64,000 bases of DNA, from assembly GCA_041389885.1 (NCBI GenBank), contig JAWKRB010000020.1:62001-126000 (forward strand), read 5' to 3'. The notes beneath the pieces are model-generated. The model ran no database searches. It was not told where the DNA came from and worked only from the letters and a program-made list of their open reading frames with translations. Of this stretch, positions 30,384-39,039 are shown piece after piece (the stretch's first letter is position 1; every line of letters starts with the position of its first letter). Origin of the DNA: JAWKRB01 sp041389885. Lineage in GTDB: Bacteria; Myxococcota_A; Polyangia; Polyangiales; Ga0077539. Made by a program: the position numbers and the translations under genes.

Positions 30384-32527
30384 GCGGCCTCCTCCTCGCG
30401 CGCGGCGTCTGCGGCGCGCCGGGCGCGCATCGCGGCCTCGGCCGCCCGCGACGCGTCGGGCCACATCGCCACCATCACCCCGAGGACCATCACCACGCCG
30501 CCGATCCAGATCCACACGGTGAGCGGGTTGACGAAGGCCTTGAAGTGCCCGACGCGGGTCTCGGGGTCGATGGAGGCCATGACCACGTAGAGGTCCTCGC
30601 GCAGGCCCGAGGTGATGCTCACCTCGGTGGTGGGCATCTCCTGCCGCGCCGTGTAGATGAAGCGCGCCGGGGAGATTCGCGCGAGCTCGCGCCCGCCGCG
30701 GAACACCGTGAGCTTCCCGTGCACCTCGCGGCGGTTGGGGTTGCGCAGCATCTCCGGGCGGTCGTAGCGCAGCTCGTAGCGGCCCAGGGAGAAGCGCTCG
30801 CCGGGCCGCAGCGTGGCCTCGGCCTCGGTGCGGTACGCCGCGCCCAGAAAGCCCAGCATCATCAGCGCGAAGCCGATGTGCACGATGTACCCGCCGTAGC
30901 GCCGTCGGTTGCGCGACACCAGCCGCGTGAGCGCGACGGGGGCCGACTCGGCGCGGCTGCGCATGCGCGCCCGGGCGCCGCGCCAGAACTCCTGCATGAG
31001 CGCCGCGAGGTTGAACGCGAAGAGCGAGGTCGCGACGGCGGGGAGGTGCCCGTCGACCCAGGCCAGCGTGCGGCCGACGTTCACCGGGCCGAGGAGCCAC
31101 ACGGTCGTCACGTTGTCGTAGATCGGGTCGATGTGGATCACGGCGGGGAAGCCCAGCCGACGCCCGAAGGCGACGTGCGCGGCGAGGGCGGCGCCCGCGG
31201 CCACCAGGGGACCGCGAAAGGCCTCGCCGAGGAGCTTGGGCGTGCCCTTGCGCCAGGGCGTGAGGGTGCCGACGCCCACGAGCGCGAAGAGCACCATCGC
31301 CGCGGGGGCGAGCCACGCGTTGTAGAAGCTCGCGCCGACGGTGAGGCGCGCGTCCCAGAGCCACTCGTTGATCTTGGGCCAGGTCGTGGCGAGGGCGATG
31401 AACACGCAGATGCCCAGGAGCAGCCAGTTGTTCGCGACGAACATGGCCTCGCGGCTGAGCACGGCGTCGAAGTGCACCGGGCGGCGCAGCCTGGGCAGGC
31501 GCCAGATCACCAGCGCGAGGGAGGCCACGATGAGCCCGCCCATGTACCAGACGAAGTAGATCCCGATCTCGCTCTGCGCGAAGGAGTGCACCGACGAGAT
31601 GAGCCCCGAGCGCGTGAGGAACGTGCCGAAGATCGTGAGGAAGAACGTGCCGAGGAGCAGCGAGACGTTCCAGACCTTGAGGATCCCCCGGCGCTCCTGG
31701 GTCATCACGGAGTGCAGGTACGCGGTGAGGGTCCACCAGGGCAGGCACGCGGCGTTCTCCACCGGGTCCCAGGCCCAGAAGCCGCCCCAGCCGAGCTCCT
31801 CGTAGGCCCAGAGCATCCCCAGCACGTTGCCGATGGAGAGGAACATCCACGCGAAGAGCACCCAGCGCCTCGCGGCGAGGATCCACTCTTCATCCAGGCG
31901 CCCGGAGATCAGCGCGGCGACGGCGAAGGCGAAGGGCACCGCGCAGCCCACGAAGCCCGTGTAGAGGCTCGGGGGGTGGATCGCCATGTAGAAGTTCTGC
32001 AGCTGGGGGTTGAGCCCCTCGCCGTCGACCGGAGGCACGCCGAAGCTCGCGGCGAAGGGGTTGGCCGCGAAGGCCATGAGCACCCCGAAGAACATGATCA
32101 CGCTCATCAGCGCGGCGATCACCCACGGCGCCAGCTCTCGGTGCCGCGCCTTGAGCCACAGCACGCAGGCCGAGGTGTAGAGCGAGAGCAGAAAGGTCCA
32201 CCACAGCAGCGAGCCGTCTTGCCCGCCCCACAGCGCCGACACGAGGTAGGCGAAGGGCATCGAACGGTCGCTGTAGTGCGCGACGTACCGGATCCTGAAG
32301 TCGTGCGACAAGAAGCCGTACAGCAGCAGGAGGACGTCGAGTCCGATGAGGGCGCAGGTGCCGAGCGCGGCGAGGCGCGCGGCGCGGAGCAGTCGGGGTG
32401 CGGCGCCGCGATGGTCTACGCCCGCCATCACCGCGAGGGCGAAGGCCCCGGCCGCGGTGACGAGGAAGGTGTAGAGCACGCCGGTGCCGAACGCAGGAAC
32501 GCCCGCGTCGAATTGTGCCGGTTCCAT
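30380..32527 (-). CDS. ccmF: cytochrome c-type biogenesis protein CcmF (haem lyase component)
   Basis: 715 residues with many membrane helices. It attaches haem to apocytochrome c at the periplasmic face with CcmH-type partners. Haem-handling WWD motif WGGFWAWDPVENA at about 243-255. Other family landmarks: YLVSALWGGQDGSLLWWTF, NFYMAIHPPSLYTGF, GTFLTRSGLISSVHSFAQS, RRYGGYIVHIGFALMMLGF, and a large periplasmic loop before the last helix. Length and order are normal for CcmF. No ccmA-E or ccmH lies in the window, so those are elsewhere. It is the first gene of the minus-strand operon and overlaps the next gene by four bases. Confidence 0.94.
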   Translation of the reverse strand: MEPAQFDAGVPAFGTGVLYTFLVTAAGAFALAVMAGVDHRGAAPRLLRAARLAALGTCALIGLDVLLLLYGFLSHDFRIRYVAHYSDRSMPFAYLVSALWGGQDGSLLWWTFLLSLYTSACVLWLKARHRELAPWVIAALMSVIMFFGVLMAFAANPFAASFGVPPVDGEGLNPQLQNFYMAIHPPSLYTGFVGCAVPFAFAVAALISGRLDEEWILAARRWVLFAWMFLSIGNVLGMLWAYEELGWGGFWAWDPVENAACLPWWTLTAYLHSVMTQERRGILKVWNVSLLLGTFFLTIFGTFLTRSGLISSVHSFAQSEIGIYFVWYMGGLIVASLALVIWRLPRLRRPVHFDAVLSREAMFVANNWLLLGICVFIALATTWPKINEWLWDARLTVGASFYNAWLAPAAMVLFALVGVGTLTPWRKGTPKLLGEAFRGPLVAAGAALAAHVAFGRRLGFPAVIHIDPIYDNVTTVWLLGPVNVGRTLAWVDGHLPAVATSLFAFNLAALMQEFWRGARARMRSRAESAPVALTRLVSRNRRRYGGYIVHIGFALMMLGFLGAAYRTEAEATLRPGERFSLGRYELRYDRPEMLRNPNRREVHGKLTVFRGGRELARISPARFIYTARQEMPTTEVSITSGLREDLYVVMASIDPETRVGHFKAFVNPLTVWIWIGGVVMVLGVMVAMWPDASRAAEAAMRARRAADAAREEEAA

Positions 32528-32537
32528 GAGTGCGTGG

Positions 32538-32543
32538 AACCTA
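32538..32543 (-). promoter_or_regulatory. candidate -10 hexamer of the ccmF operon
   Basis: TAGGTT on the minus strand, 16 bases before ATG 32527; predicted leader about four bases. Confidence 0.38.
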
Positions 32544-32593
32544 CGGGCGCCGGGGTGCGGCGGTCAATCACGCGCTGCGTGATGGACCGAAGC

Positions 32594-32902
32594 TCAGCCG
32601 GTCGACTTGCGCTTCTTCGGGGTGTTCAGCGAGGCCTTGAGGGCCTTGGCCGACTTGAAGCGCACCGTGTTCGACGGCGGCACCGGGATCGCCTCGCCGG
32701 TCTTGAGGTTGCGCGCGGTGCGCGCCGCCCGGGGCTTCACCGAGAAGGTGCCGAAGCCCCCCAGGCGGATCGACTCGCCCTTCTTCAACCCGGCCACGAT
32801 GGTGGCGATGAGGTCGTTCACGAACGCCGTGGCTGCGCGGCGCGTGAGCTCGGGGTGAGCGCCCAGGAGATCGTCCACCAGATCACGTCGGCTGATCGTC
32901 AT
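32594..32902 (-). CDS. HU/IHF-family DNA-binding protein
   Basis: 102 residues from ATG 32902: ISRRDLVDDLLGAHPELTRR, FVNDLIATIVAGLKKGESIR, then the conserved hinge GGFGTFSVKPRAARTARNLK with TGEAIPVPPSNTVRFK (the beta arm with its tip Pro residues) and a Lys-rich tail KKRKSTG. It binds and bends DNA as a dimer; IHF-alpha/beta against HU cannot be decided from the sequence. An in-frame upstream ATG (MRRILRRM..., 24 bases earlier) is possible. TAGGAT lies 16 bases before the chosen ATG. The open frame upstream to 34318 is antisense of the MATE gene. Confidence 0.93.
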   Translation of the reverse strand: MTISRRDLVDDLLGAHPELTRRAATAFVNDLIATIVAGLKKGESIRLGGFGTFSVKPRAARTARNLKTGEAIPVPPSNTVRFKSAKALKASLNTPKKRKSTG

Positions 32903-32912
32903 GCGGCGCAGT

Positions 32913-32918
32913 ATCCTA
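32913..32918 (-). promoter_or_regulatory. candidate -10 hexamer of the HU/IHF gene
   Basis: TAGGAT on the minus strand, 16 bases before ATG 32902; predicted leader about four bases. No clear -35. Confidence 0.4.
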
Positions 32919-33028
32919 CGAGCGTTCGACGCCGAAAAGACCTTTCGACGCGGAGCGCACCCCGCCGGGGTCCCCCCCCTGCGCGAGGTCATGCCGCGCG
33001 ATGCTTGCCGCGGCTCCCCCGACGTGAT

Positions 33029-33034
33029 TAGGGT
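33029..33034 (+). promoter_or_regulatory. candidate -10 hexamer of the MATE exporter gene
   Basis: TAGGGT, 33 bases before GTG 33062. The gap holds GAAAGGCG, a weak Shine-Dalgarno, so this transcript would have a normal leader of about 21 bases. Confidence 0.32.
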
Positions 33035-33061
33035 TCGCGCCCCCGAAAGGCGCAACGAGCA

Positions 33062-34474
33062 GTGGTGACGCAAGACAAGGATGCGGGGCGCGCGACGTTC
33101 CTCGACGTTGACAAGGCCCGGCAGATCCTGCGCCTCGCGGCGCCGGTGATCCTCGCGATGCTCACGCAGACCGGGGTGAACGTGGTCGACACGTACTTCA
33201 TCGGCCAGCTCCCGAGAGAGGTCGCGGTCGACGGACAGTTCGCGCTCACCCCGTCGCTGATGTTCCTGTGGGCGGTGGGGGGATTCTTGTCGGCGATCTC
33301 GGTGGGCACGCAGTCGACCACCGCGCGGCGCTTCGGCGAGGGCAAGCACGAGGAGGCCGGCTCCGTGCTCCCCAACGCCGTGGTCGTCGCCCTCGTCGGC
33401 GGCGCCATCGGCACCGTCGTGGGCTGGTTCCTGCTGCCGTCGGCGTTTCGCCTGCTCTCGTCGAACGAGAACGTCGTGCGGCTGGGCACGGGCTACGCGC
33501 GCTGGCGCTTCGTCGGCATCGCCTCCATGGCCGCCACCGCCGCGGTCAAGAGCTGGTACGACGGCATCGGCCGCACGCACCTGCACCTCGTCGCCGCCGT
33601 CGCGATGAACATCGTCAACGGCCTGCTGTGCTACGTGCTGATCTTCGGCCGCTGGGGCATGCCGCGCATGGAGCTCGAGGGCGCCGGCGTCGCCGCCTGC
33701 GCGTCGTCGTGGATCGGCCTGCTGGTGATGCTGGCCTTCACCCTGCGCCCCGGCGACCGCGGCGTGTACCGCTTCTACCGCCGCGCGGTGCTCTCGTGGC
33801 GAATGATGTCGAGCCTGCTGCGGCTCAGCGTGCCCGGCGGCGTCGCGACCACCGCGGTGATGACCGGCTTTCTGCTCTTCACCCGCGTCGTCGGAAAGAT
33901 CGACGACGCCGCCATCGCCGCGGGCGCGGCCGCCAGCTACAACGGCGCGGCCACCACCATCATCGTCGAGGTGCTGAGCATGACCTTCGTGACGTGCCTG
34001 GCCTTCGGCACCGCCACGGCCACCCTCGTCGGGCAGAGCCTCGGGCGCAAAGACCCCGAGGCCGCCGAGGCCTTCGGGTGGACCAGCGTGAAGATCGGCG
34101 GCGCGATCTTCGGGCTCATGGGCCTCTGGATGATGCTCAACCCCGCGGGCGTGCTCGGCGCGTTCTCCCACGAGCCCGCCGTGGTCGTCGCCGGGACCAC
34201 GCCCCTGCGGATCATGGGCGCCATGGGCGCGGTGTTCTCGACGGCGATGATCCTCACGCAGGCGCTCTTCGGCGCGGGCGAGACCCGCTACGTGATGATC
34301 GTCGAGCTGTCGCTGCACTTCTTCTGCCTCGTGCCCCTCGCGTACGTCCTCGGCATGGTCATGGGCCTGGGCCTCGTGGGGGTGTGGTCGTCGGTCGCGG
34401 TGTACGCCCTGGCCCTCGCCGGGCTGATGGTGTGGAAGTTCGCCAGCGGGAGCTGGAAGAAGCTCGTGGTGTGA
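33062..34474 (+). CDS. MATE-family multidrug/Na+ (H+) antiporter
   Basis: 470 residues, twelve predicted membrane helices in two bundles. N-half: ILRLAAPVILAMLTQTGVNV, VDTYFIGQLP, PSLMFLWAVGGFLSAISVGT and QSTTARRFGEGKHEEAGSVL. C-half mirrors it: LLRLSVPGGVATTAVMTGFL, MTFVTCLAFGTATATLVGQS, GRKDPEAAEAFGWTSVKIGG. Such exporters move cationic drugs or metabolites out of the cell using ion gradients; the substrate is not readable. It is the first gene of a plus-strand pair and ends 26 bases before the TPR-HEAT gene, which has its own -10-like hexamer. Confidence 0.93.
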   Translation: MVTQDKDAGRATFLDVDKARQILRLAAPVILAMLTQTGVNVVDTYFIGQLPREVAVDGQFALTPSLMFLWAVGGFLSAISVGTQSTTARRFGEGKHEEAGSVLPNAVVVALVGGAIGTVVGWFLLPSAFRLLSSNENVVRLGTGYARWRFVGIASMAATAAVKSWYDGIGRTHLHLVAAVAMNIVNGLLCYVLIFGRWGMPRMELEGAGVAACASSWIGLLVMLAFTLRPGDRGVYRFYRRAVLSWRMMSSLLRLSVPGGVATTAVMTGFLLFTRVVGKIDDAAIAAGAAASYNGAATTIIVEVLSMTFVTCLAFGTATATLVGQSLGRKDPEAAEAFGWTSVKIGGAIFGLMGLWMMLNPAGVLGAFSHEPAVVVAGTTPLRIMGAMGAVFSTAMILTQALFGAGETRYVMIVELSLHFFCLVPLAYVLGMVMGLGLVGVWSSVAVYALALAGLMVWKFASGSWKKLVV

Positions 34475-34488
34475 GCGCCGCGGGGCGC

Positions 34489-34494
34489 TATCGT
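34489..34494 (+). promoter_or_regulatory. candidate -10 hexamer of the TPR-HEAT gene
   Basis: TATCGT, first base exactly 12 bases before ATG 34501, so a standard start site falls on the A of ATG. Confidence 0.4.
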
Positions 34495-34500
34495 GCCCGC

Positions 34501-37500
34501 ATGCGCCTCGCGCTGATCCTCGCCGCCGGCCTCCTCGCCGCGCCCACCGTACACGCCCAGGACTGGGGCGACGGCCCCGCGCGCCCGACGCGCCCCAGGC
34601 GCCCGACGCGACCGCGGCCCCCCGCGCGCCCGCGGCCTCCGACGACGACGGCCACGCCCCCCTCGCCCGCCGCCGCCCACGACCGCCGCGACCGCGCCGT
34701 GGCGCACCTGCTCGACGCGCTGCTGCGCAACACCGCCGACGCGCCGGCGATGCTCCCGGTGCTCACGCGCATGGTCCGCGAGCGCGACGGCCACCTCGAC
34801 GGGCTCCTCGCGGACCTCCGCGCCCGCGCCGAGGCCGCGCCACCCAGCGCCGCGGCGACCTTTCTCCTCGGCGAGCTCATGCGGCAGGAGGGCCGCCTCG
34901 AAGACGCCCTCGCGCGGCTCCGCGCGGCCGCCGCCCTCGCGCCGCAAGACCCCGCGCCCCGGCGCAGCCTCGGCGAGCTGCACCGGCAGATGGACCACCG
35001 CGCCGAGGCCCTCGAGCACCTCACCGCCGCGCTCTCGCTCACCCGCGACCGCAGCGCGCAGGCCGACATCCTCCGGGCCCTCGTGGCGCTCTCGGTGGCC
35101 GGGGGCGACGTCGCCCAGGCGCGCGCGCACCACGCGCGGCTGACCGCGCTCTTCCCCGGCTCGGCGGCGGTGCGGCGCGAGCTCGCCGACGCGCTCATGG
35201 GGCAGCGGCTCTACCGCGAGGCCGCGACCGAATTCGAGTCCCTCACCCGCGCGCTCGCGGGCGACAACCGCGTGCTCCCCGCGAGCCTCAGGGACCTCGG
35301 GCGCGCGCAGCTCCGCGCGGGCGACGCCGACGCCGCGCTCGCGGCGCTCCGTCGCGCGCTGCGCCTCGTGGGCGCAGACGCGGGCGTGCGCCGCGAGCTC
35401 TACGACGAGGTCACCGAGATCTACACCCAGCGCAACGCGCTCGACGAGTGGATCACCCAGCTCCAGACCCGCGAGCCCGCCAGCCGCGAGCGCTGGATGC
35501 TCCTCGGGCGACTCCTCGCCGGGCGCGGGCGCATCGACGAGGCCATCGCGGCGACGCGACGCGCGGTCGACCTGCGCCCCGCGGACGTCGACGGGCACAT
35601 CGCGCTGATCCAGCTCCTCACGCAGGCCGCGCGCCTCGACGAGCTCCTCGCGGCGAGACGTCGCCTCGTCGCCGCGGCCCCGCGCACGCCGCAGTACGTG
35701 ACCGACCTCGCCGACGACCTGCTCCGCTCCGGGCGGCGCGCCGAGGCGCTGCAGCTCCTCGCGCAGGCGAGCGCCCGCGCGGGGAGCGACTCGGAGGTGC
35801 ACGAGCGCCTCGCGCAGGCCTACGCGCGCCTCGGCGAGCAGCGCCTCGCGCTGCGCGAGACCGAGCTCATGGCCCGCGCCGCGCCCGACGACCCCGACGC
35901 CCTCGAGGCCCTCGGCGAGCGCTACCTCGAGCAGGGCGACGAGGCCCGCGCGATGTCGACCTGGGCGCGCATTCGAGACGGCGCGCGCGACCGCGGGCGC
36001 GGGCTCGCGGCGCTGGCCGAGGTCTACGCGCGGCACGACAGGCTCAACGAGGCCCTGGCCACGTTTCGGGAGGCCCTGGCGATCCGCGGCGATCAGCTCG
36101 ACTGGCACAAGGGCCTCGCCATCGTGCAGGAGCGCCTGCGGCTCCTCGACGACGCCGTCGCGTCGTGGCGCCGGGTGCTCGAGCTCGCCTCGGGGCAGCG
36201 GGAGCTGCAGCGGGAGGCGCGCAGCCGCATCGTGAACCTCTGGCACGTGCAGGGGCGGCTGCCGTCGATGATCGCGGGGCTGCAGCGCGCGTTTCACGCG
36301 ACCCCGCCCGACGCCGAGGCGGGCAGGGACCTCGCCGAGGCGCTCGCGCGGCTGCGGCGCAACGACGAGGCCGAGGCGGTGCTCAACGAGCTCGCCGCGA
36401 CCGACCCGAACGACGTGCCGACCCTCGTCACGCTCGAGCGCGTGCGCACCCAGCGCGGTGACCTCGACGGCGCGATGGAGGCGCTGCGGACCCTCGTGCG
36501 CGTCGACGCGCGCAACGCCCGCGAGTGGTACCAGCGCCTCGCGGCGCACGCGCTCTCGCTCCACCGAGACGAAGAGGCCCTCGACGCCGCGGCCCACGCG
36601 GTGCGGCTCAACCCCGACGACGCGAGCGGGCACCTGCGCCTGGCCGAGCTCTACCGTGCGCGGGGCAACACCGCGTCGGCCATCGCGGCGCTGCGCCGCG
36701 CCCTCGCGCTCAACGACCGGCTCTACCCCACGTACTTTCAGCTGGCGGACCTGCACCTCGGGCGCGACGAGTCGCGCGAGGCCATCGACCTCTACCGCAG
36801 GGTGATTCGACTCGCGCAGGACGACGAGCTGGTCGCGCGCGCGGGGCGAACCGCGGTGCAGATCGCCCTGGCGACCGACGGGGCCGAGGAGCTCGAGCGC
36901 GACCTCCTCGCCGCCTCCGCCGCGGCGCCCGCCAGGGTGGTGCTCCGCCGGCTGCTGGTGGACCTCTACCGCGGGCTCTCGCGCCCCCACGTCAACGCGC
37001 TGCGCTTCGGCGACGCGGCGGCGGCGGCGCGGGCGCGGGCGGCCCTCGCGCGATACGGCGCGGGCGCTCAAGCCCTGCTCGACACGCTGAGCGAGCCCGC
37101 GTCGCCGCAGCGAGACGCCGCCCTCGAGCTCCTGGGCCACCTCGGCAACCCCGGCGCCGCGCCCGCGCTGCTCACCCTCGCCGAGCGCGCCGACGCGTCG
37201 CTCGCGCTGCGCCGCGAGGCCCTCAGGGCCGCGGCGAGTGTTGCCGACGCGCGGGTGCTCCCGAGGCTCGTCGCCCTCTCCGCCTCCAGCGACGGGGTGC
37301 TCTCGAGCACCGCCCTGTGGGCCCTCGGGCGCGTCGCGTCCCCCGCCGCGCTCGCGGCGCTGCTGCGGGTCTTCGACGACGTCCGCAGGCCGCAGCAGCA
37401 GGCCACCGCCGCGCTGCTGCTGGCCGGGCGCAGGGAGCCCGCGGCGCGCGCGGCGCTGCGGCGCTCCCTCGACGCGCCGGGGGGCGACCTGCTTCGAGGC

Positions 37501-38481
37501 GCGCGGCTCCTCGCCCTGGGGCTCTCGGGCGACGCCACGGCCCTCACGCGCTCCGCCCCGATGGCGGGCGGAGGGTACTTCGTGACCGCGGCGTCGATCG
37601 CCCTGGCGCCCGCGAGGTCCCCCGACGCGACGCGCTGCGCCGAGGCGGTGAGCCCCTTTCTCTTCTCCGCCGTCGCGGCGGCGGCGCCTCGGGGACTCAC
37701 CCTGGCGCGCGTCGCGGCCTCGACCCTGGCGCGGTGCGGCGAGCGCGGGTCGCCCCTGGCGGAGGTCTCGGCGGAGTCTGCGCAGAGCCCCTACGCGCTC
37801 TTCGAGGCGCGCCTCGGCCCGGCGCCCGCGGACGACGCCGGCCTGGCGGCGGCCCAGCGCTTCGCGCCGCAGATCGCCGCCGCCGCGAGCGCCGCGATGG
37901 TCCTGCCCGAGAGCCAGGCGGCGGTGCGGGGAGCCCTCGCGGACCCGCTGAGCTTTCCCCCCCTCGTGGCGCGGGCGGCCTCCCCCGAGGCCCTCGCTGC
38001 GCCCCGCGCCGCGGTGATCGCCGCGGTGGCGCCGAGCCTCCGCGTCTCCGCCGCGTCGCCCGACGCGCAGGCGCGGCGCGAGTCGTTGAGAATTCTCGCC
38101 CTCGGCGACGCCGCCGCGCGAGGGTGGGCCCGCGAGCTCATCGCCCGCGAGACAGACCCCTCCATCGCCGAGCTGGGCCTCTCCGCGCTGCGCCTCCAAC
38201 GCGGAGAGATTCAGGGCGGGAGCCTCGACGTCGGACCGACTCGCCCGTGGTCCCTGCGCCTCGCGGAGGTCGAGGCCCTCGCGCGAGGCGGCGGCGCGGG
38301 CGCCGTCGAGCCCCTCGCGCGGGCGCTCCGGGGCGACGAGAGCGCGTGGGTGCGCGCCGCGGCGGCGCAGGGGCTCGGGGCCTTCTCGTCCGAGCCCGCG
38401 GCGCGCGCGGCGCTGACGGCGGCGGCCGAAGACCCCGACCCCGCCGTGCGCGAGGCCGCGCGCGAGGCGCTCTCGCCGTGA
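34501..38481 (+). CDS. large exported TPR-HEAT repeat protein
   Basis: 1326 residues. A signal peptide (MRLALILAAGLLAAPTVHAQ) and a Pro/Arg/Thr-rich spacer (about 28-60) are followed by tandem tetratricopeptide repeats over about 65-860, e.g. AEALEHLTAALSLTRDRSAQ, REAATEFESLTRALAGDNRV, TASAIAALRRALALNDRLYP. From about 870 to the end come HEAT/PBS-lyase-type repeats, e.g. RDAALELLGHLGNPGAAPAL, LRREALRAAASVADARVLPR, VRAAAAQGLGAFSSEPAARA. It is a periplasmic or surface scaffold for protein assembly by inference; no catalytic domain is seen. The open frame upstream to 33268 is a shadow of the MATE gene. The stop overlaps the next start (GTGA). Confidence 0.88.
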   Translation: MRLALILAAGLLAAPTVHAQDWGDGPARPTRPRRPTRPRPPARPRPPTTTATPPSPAAAHDRRDRAVAHLLDALLRNTADAPAMLPVLTRMVRERDGHLDGLLADLRARAEAAPPSAAATFLLGELMRQEGRLEDALARLRAAAALAPQDPAPRRSLGELHRQMDHRAEALEHLTAALSLTRDRSAQADILRALVALSVAGGDVAQARAHHARLTALFPGSAAVRRELADALMGQRLYREAATEFESLTRALAGDNRVLPASLRDLGRAQLRAGDADAALAALRRALRLVGADAGVRRELYDEVTEIYTQRNALDEWITQLQTREPASRERWMLLGRLLAGRGRIDEAIAATRRAVDLRPADVDGHIALIQLLTQAARLDELLAARRRLVAAAPRTPQYVTDLADDLLRSGRRAEALQLLAQASARAGSDSEVHERLAQAYARLGEQRLALRETELMARAAPDDPDALEALGERYLEQGDEARAMSTWARIRDGARDRGRGLAALAEVYARHDRLNEALATFREALAIRGDQLDWHKGLAIVQERLRLLDDAVASWRRVLELASGQRELQREARSRIVNLWHVQGRLPSMIAGLQRAFHATPPDAEAGRDLAEALARLRRNDEAEAVLNELAATDPNDVPTLVTLERVRTQRGDLDGAMEALRTLVRVDARNAREWYQRLAAHALSLHRDEEALDAAAHAVRLNPDDASGHLRLAELYRARGNTASAIAALRRALALNDRLYPTYFQLADLHLGRDESREAIDLYRRVIRLAQDDELVARAGRTAVQIALATDGAEELERDLLAASAAAPARVVLRRLLVDLYRGLSRPHVNALRFGDAAAAARARAALARYGAGAQALLDTLSEPASPQRDAALELLGHLGNPGAAPALLTLAERADASLALRREALRAAASVADARVLPRLVALSASSDGVLSSTALWALGRVASPAALAALLRVFDDVRRPQQQATAALLLAGRREPAARAALRRSLDAPGGDLLRGARLLALGLSGDATALTRSAPMAGGGYFVTAASIALAPARSPDATRCAEAVSPFLFSAVAAAAPRGLTLARVAASTLARCGERGSPLAEVSAESAQSPYALFEARLGPAPADDAGLAAAQRFAPQIAAAASAAMVLPESQAAVRGALADPLSFPPLVARAASPEALAAPRAAVIAAVAPSLRVSAASPDAQARRESLRILALGDAAARGWARELIARETDPSIAELGLSALRLQRGEIQGGSLDVGPTRPWSLRLAEVEALARGGGAGAVEPLARALRGDESAWVRAAAAQGLGAFSSEPAARAALTAAAEDPDPAVREAAREALSP

Positions 38482-38816
38482 GCGACGCGCTGCGCGAGAT
38501 GCTCCGCGCGGCGATCGAGGGCGACGCCGCGGCGCTCGCTCGGGTGCTGCACCCTCGGGTGCGCCTCCGCCGCATGGACGGCGCCGACGTGCTCGGGCGG
38601 CAGGCGGTGCTCTCGGCGCTCGCCGTCGCGCAGCCCGGGTCGGGTTACGCCTTCGAGGCCCCCCTGCCCGACGGGTGGGCCCTCTCGTTGCGGGTCGAAG
38701 GCGTGCCGGGCGCGCTGCGCTTCACGCTGCGCGGACGCTGTCGGCAGGGTCGGCTCGACGAGATCTGGGTCGCCCCAGACGACCCTCAGGTGCCGACGCG
38801 GCGCAGCGCCACGTGA
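38478..38816 (+). CDS. NTF2/SnoaL-like small protein
   Basis: 112 residues from a GTG overlapping the TPR-HEAT stop. The pattern LREMLRAAIEGDAAALARVL, HPRVRLRRMDGADVLGRQAV, LSALAVAQPGSGYAFEA and ALRFTLRGRCRQGRLDEIWV matches the helix-helix-sheet cone fold of NTF2/SnoaL-like proteins (variable ligand binding, sometimes isomerases). No catalytic pair can be assigned. Translational coupling to the exported repeat protein suggests co-expression, but this protein has no signal peptide, so they would not share a compartment. The last 31 bases overlap the convergent 77-residue gene. Confidence 0.68.
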   Translation: MSDALREMLRAAIEGDAAALARVLHPRVRLRRMDGADVLGRQAVLSALAVAQPGSGYAFEAPLPDGWALSLRVEGVPGALRFTLRGRCRQGRLDEIWVAPDDPQVPTRRSAT

Positions 38817-39019
38817 TCGTCGCGGTCGACGGCGAGCTCCGCGGGGCGCTCGCCCACGCGAGACACCGACACGACCTTCATGGTCGGCCAGCGGGCCGTG
38901 GCCTCGCGCGTCGCCTGCGCCGCGGTGCGGGCGCCGAGGAACACCGTCTGCCGCTCCCCGTCTTTATCGCGCAGCGGTCGAATCACGATCTCAAATCGGT
39001 GGGTCAGGGATCCGATCAC
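38786..39019 (-). CDS. small conserved-looking protein of unknown function
   Basis: 77 residues: MIGSLTHRFEIVIRPLRDKD, GERQTVFLGARTAAQATREA, TARWPTMKVVSVSRVGERPA, then an acidic tail. The alternation suggests a strand-helix-strand mini-domain like those that bind modified bases or phage structural proteins, but I do not recognise it. It begins with ATG at 39019 and has TAGGAT 13 bases before. It lies convergent to the NTF2-like gene with a 31-base overlap and is just upstream of nothing on its own strand except that end. Confidence 0.5.
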   Translation of the reverse strand: MIGSLTHRFEIVIRPLRDKDGERQTVFLGARTAAQATREATARWPTMKVVSVSRVGERPAELAVDRDDHVALRRVGT

Positions 39020-39026
39020 GGTCGAG

Positions 39027-39032
39027 ATCCTA
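39027..39032 (-). promoter_or_regulatory. candidate -10 hexamer of the 77-residue gene
   Basis: TAGGAT on the minus strand, 13 bases before ATG 39019; predicted leader one base. It supports this short frame being a real gene. Confidence 0.36.
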
Positions 39033-39039
39033 ACGCGAG

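Noticed and set aside
33268..34500. 1737-residue open frame starting upstream of the TPR-HEAT gene
   Set aside because: The first 411 codons are an Arg/His-rich shadow of the MATE gene; the signal peptide at 34501 marks the real start.
38786..39019. Rejecting the 77-residue gene as a shadow
   Set aside because: Kept at low confidence because most of it lies outside other genes and TAGGAT precedes it.
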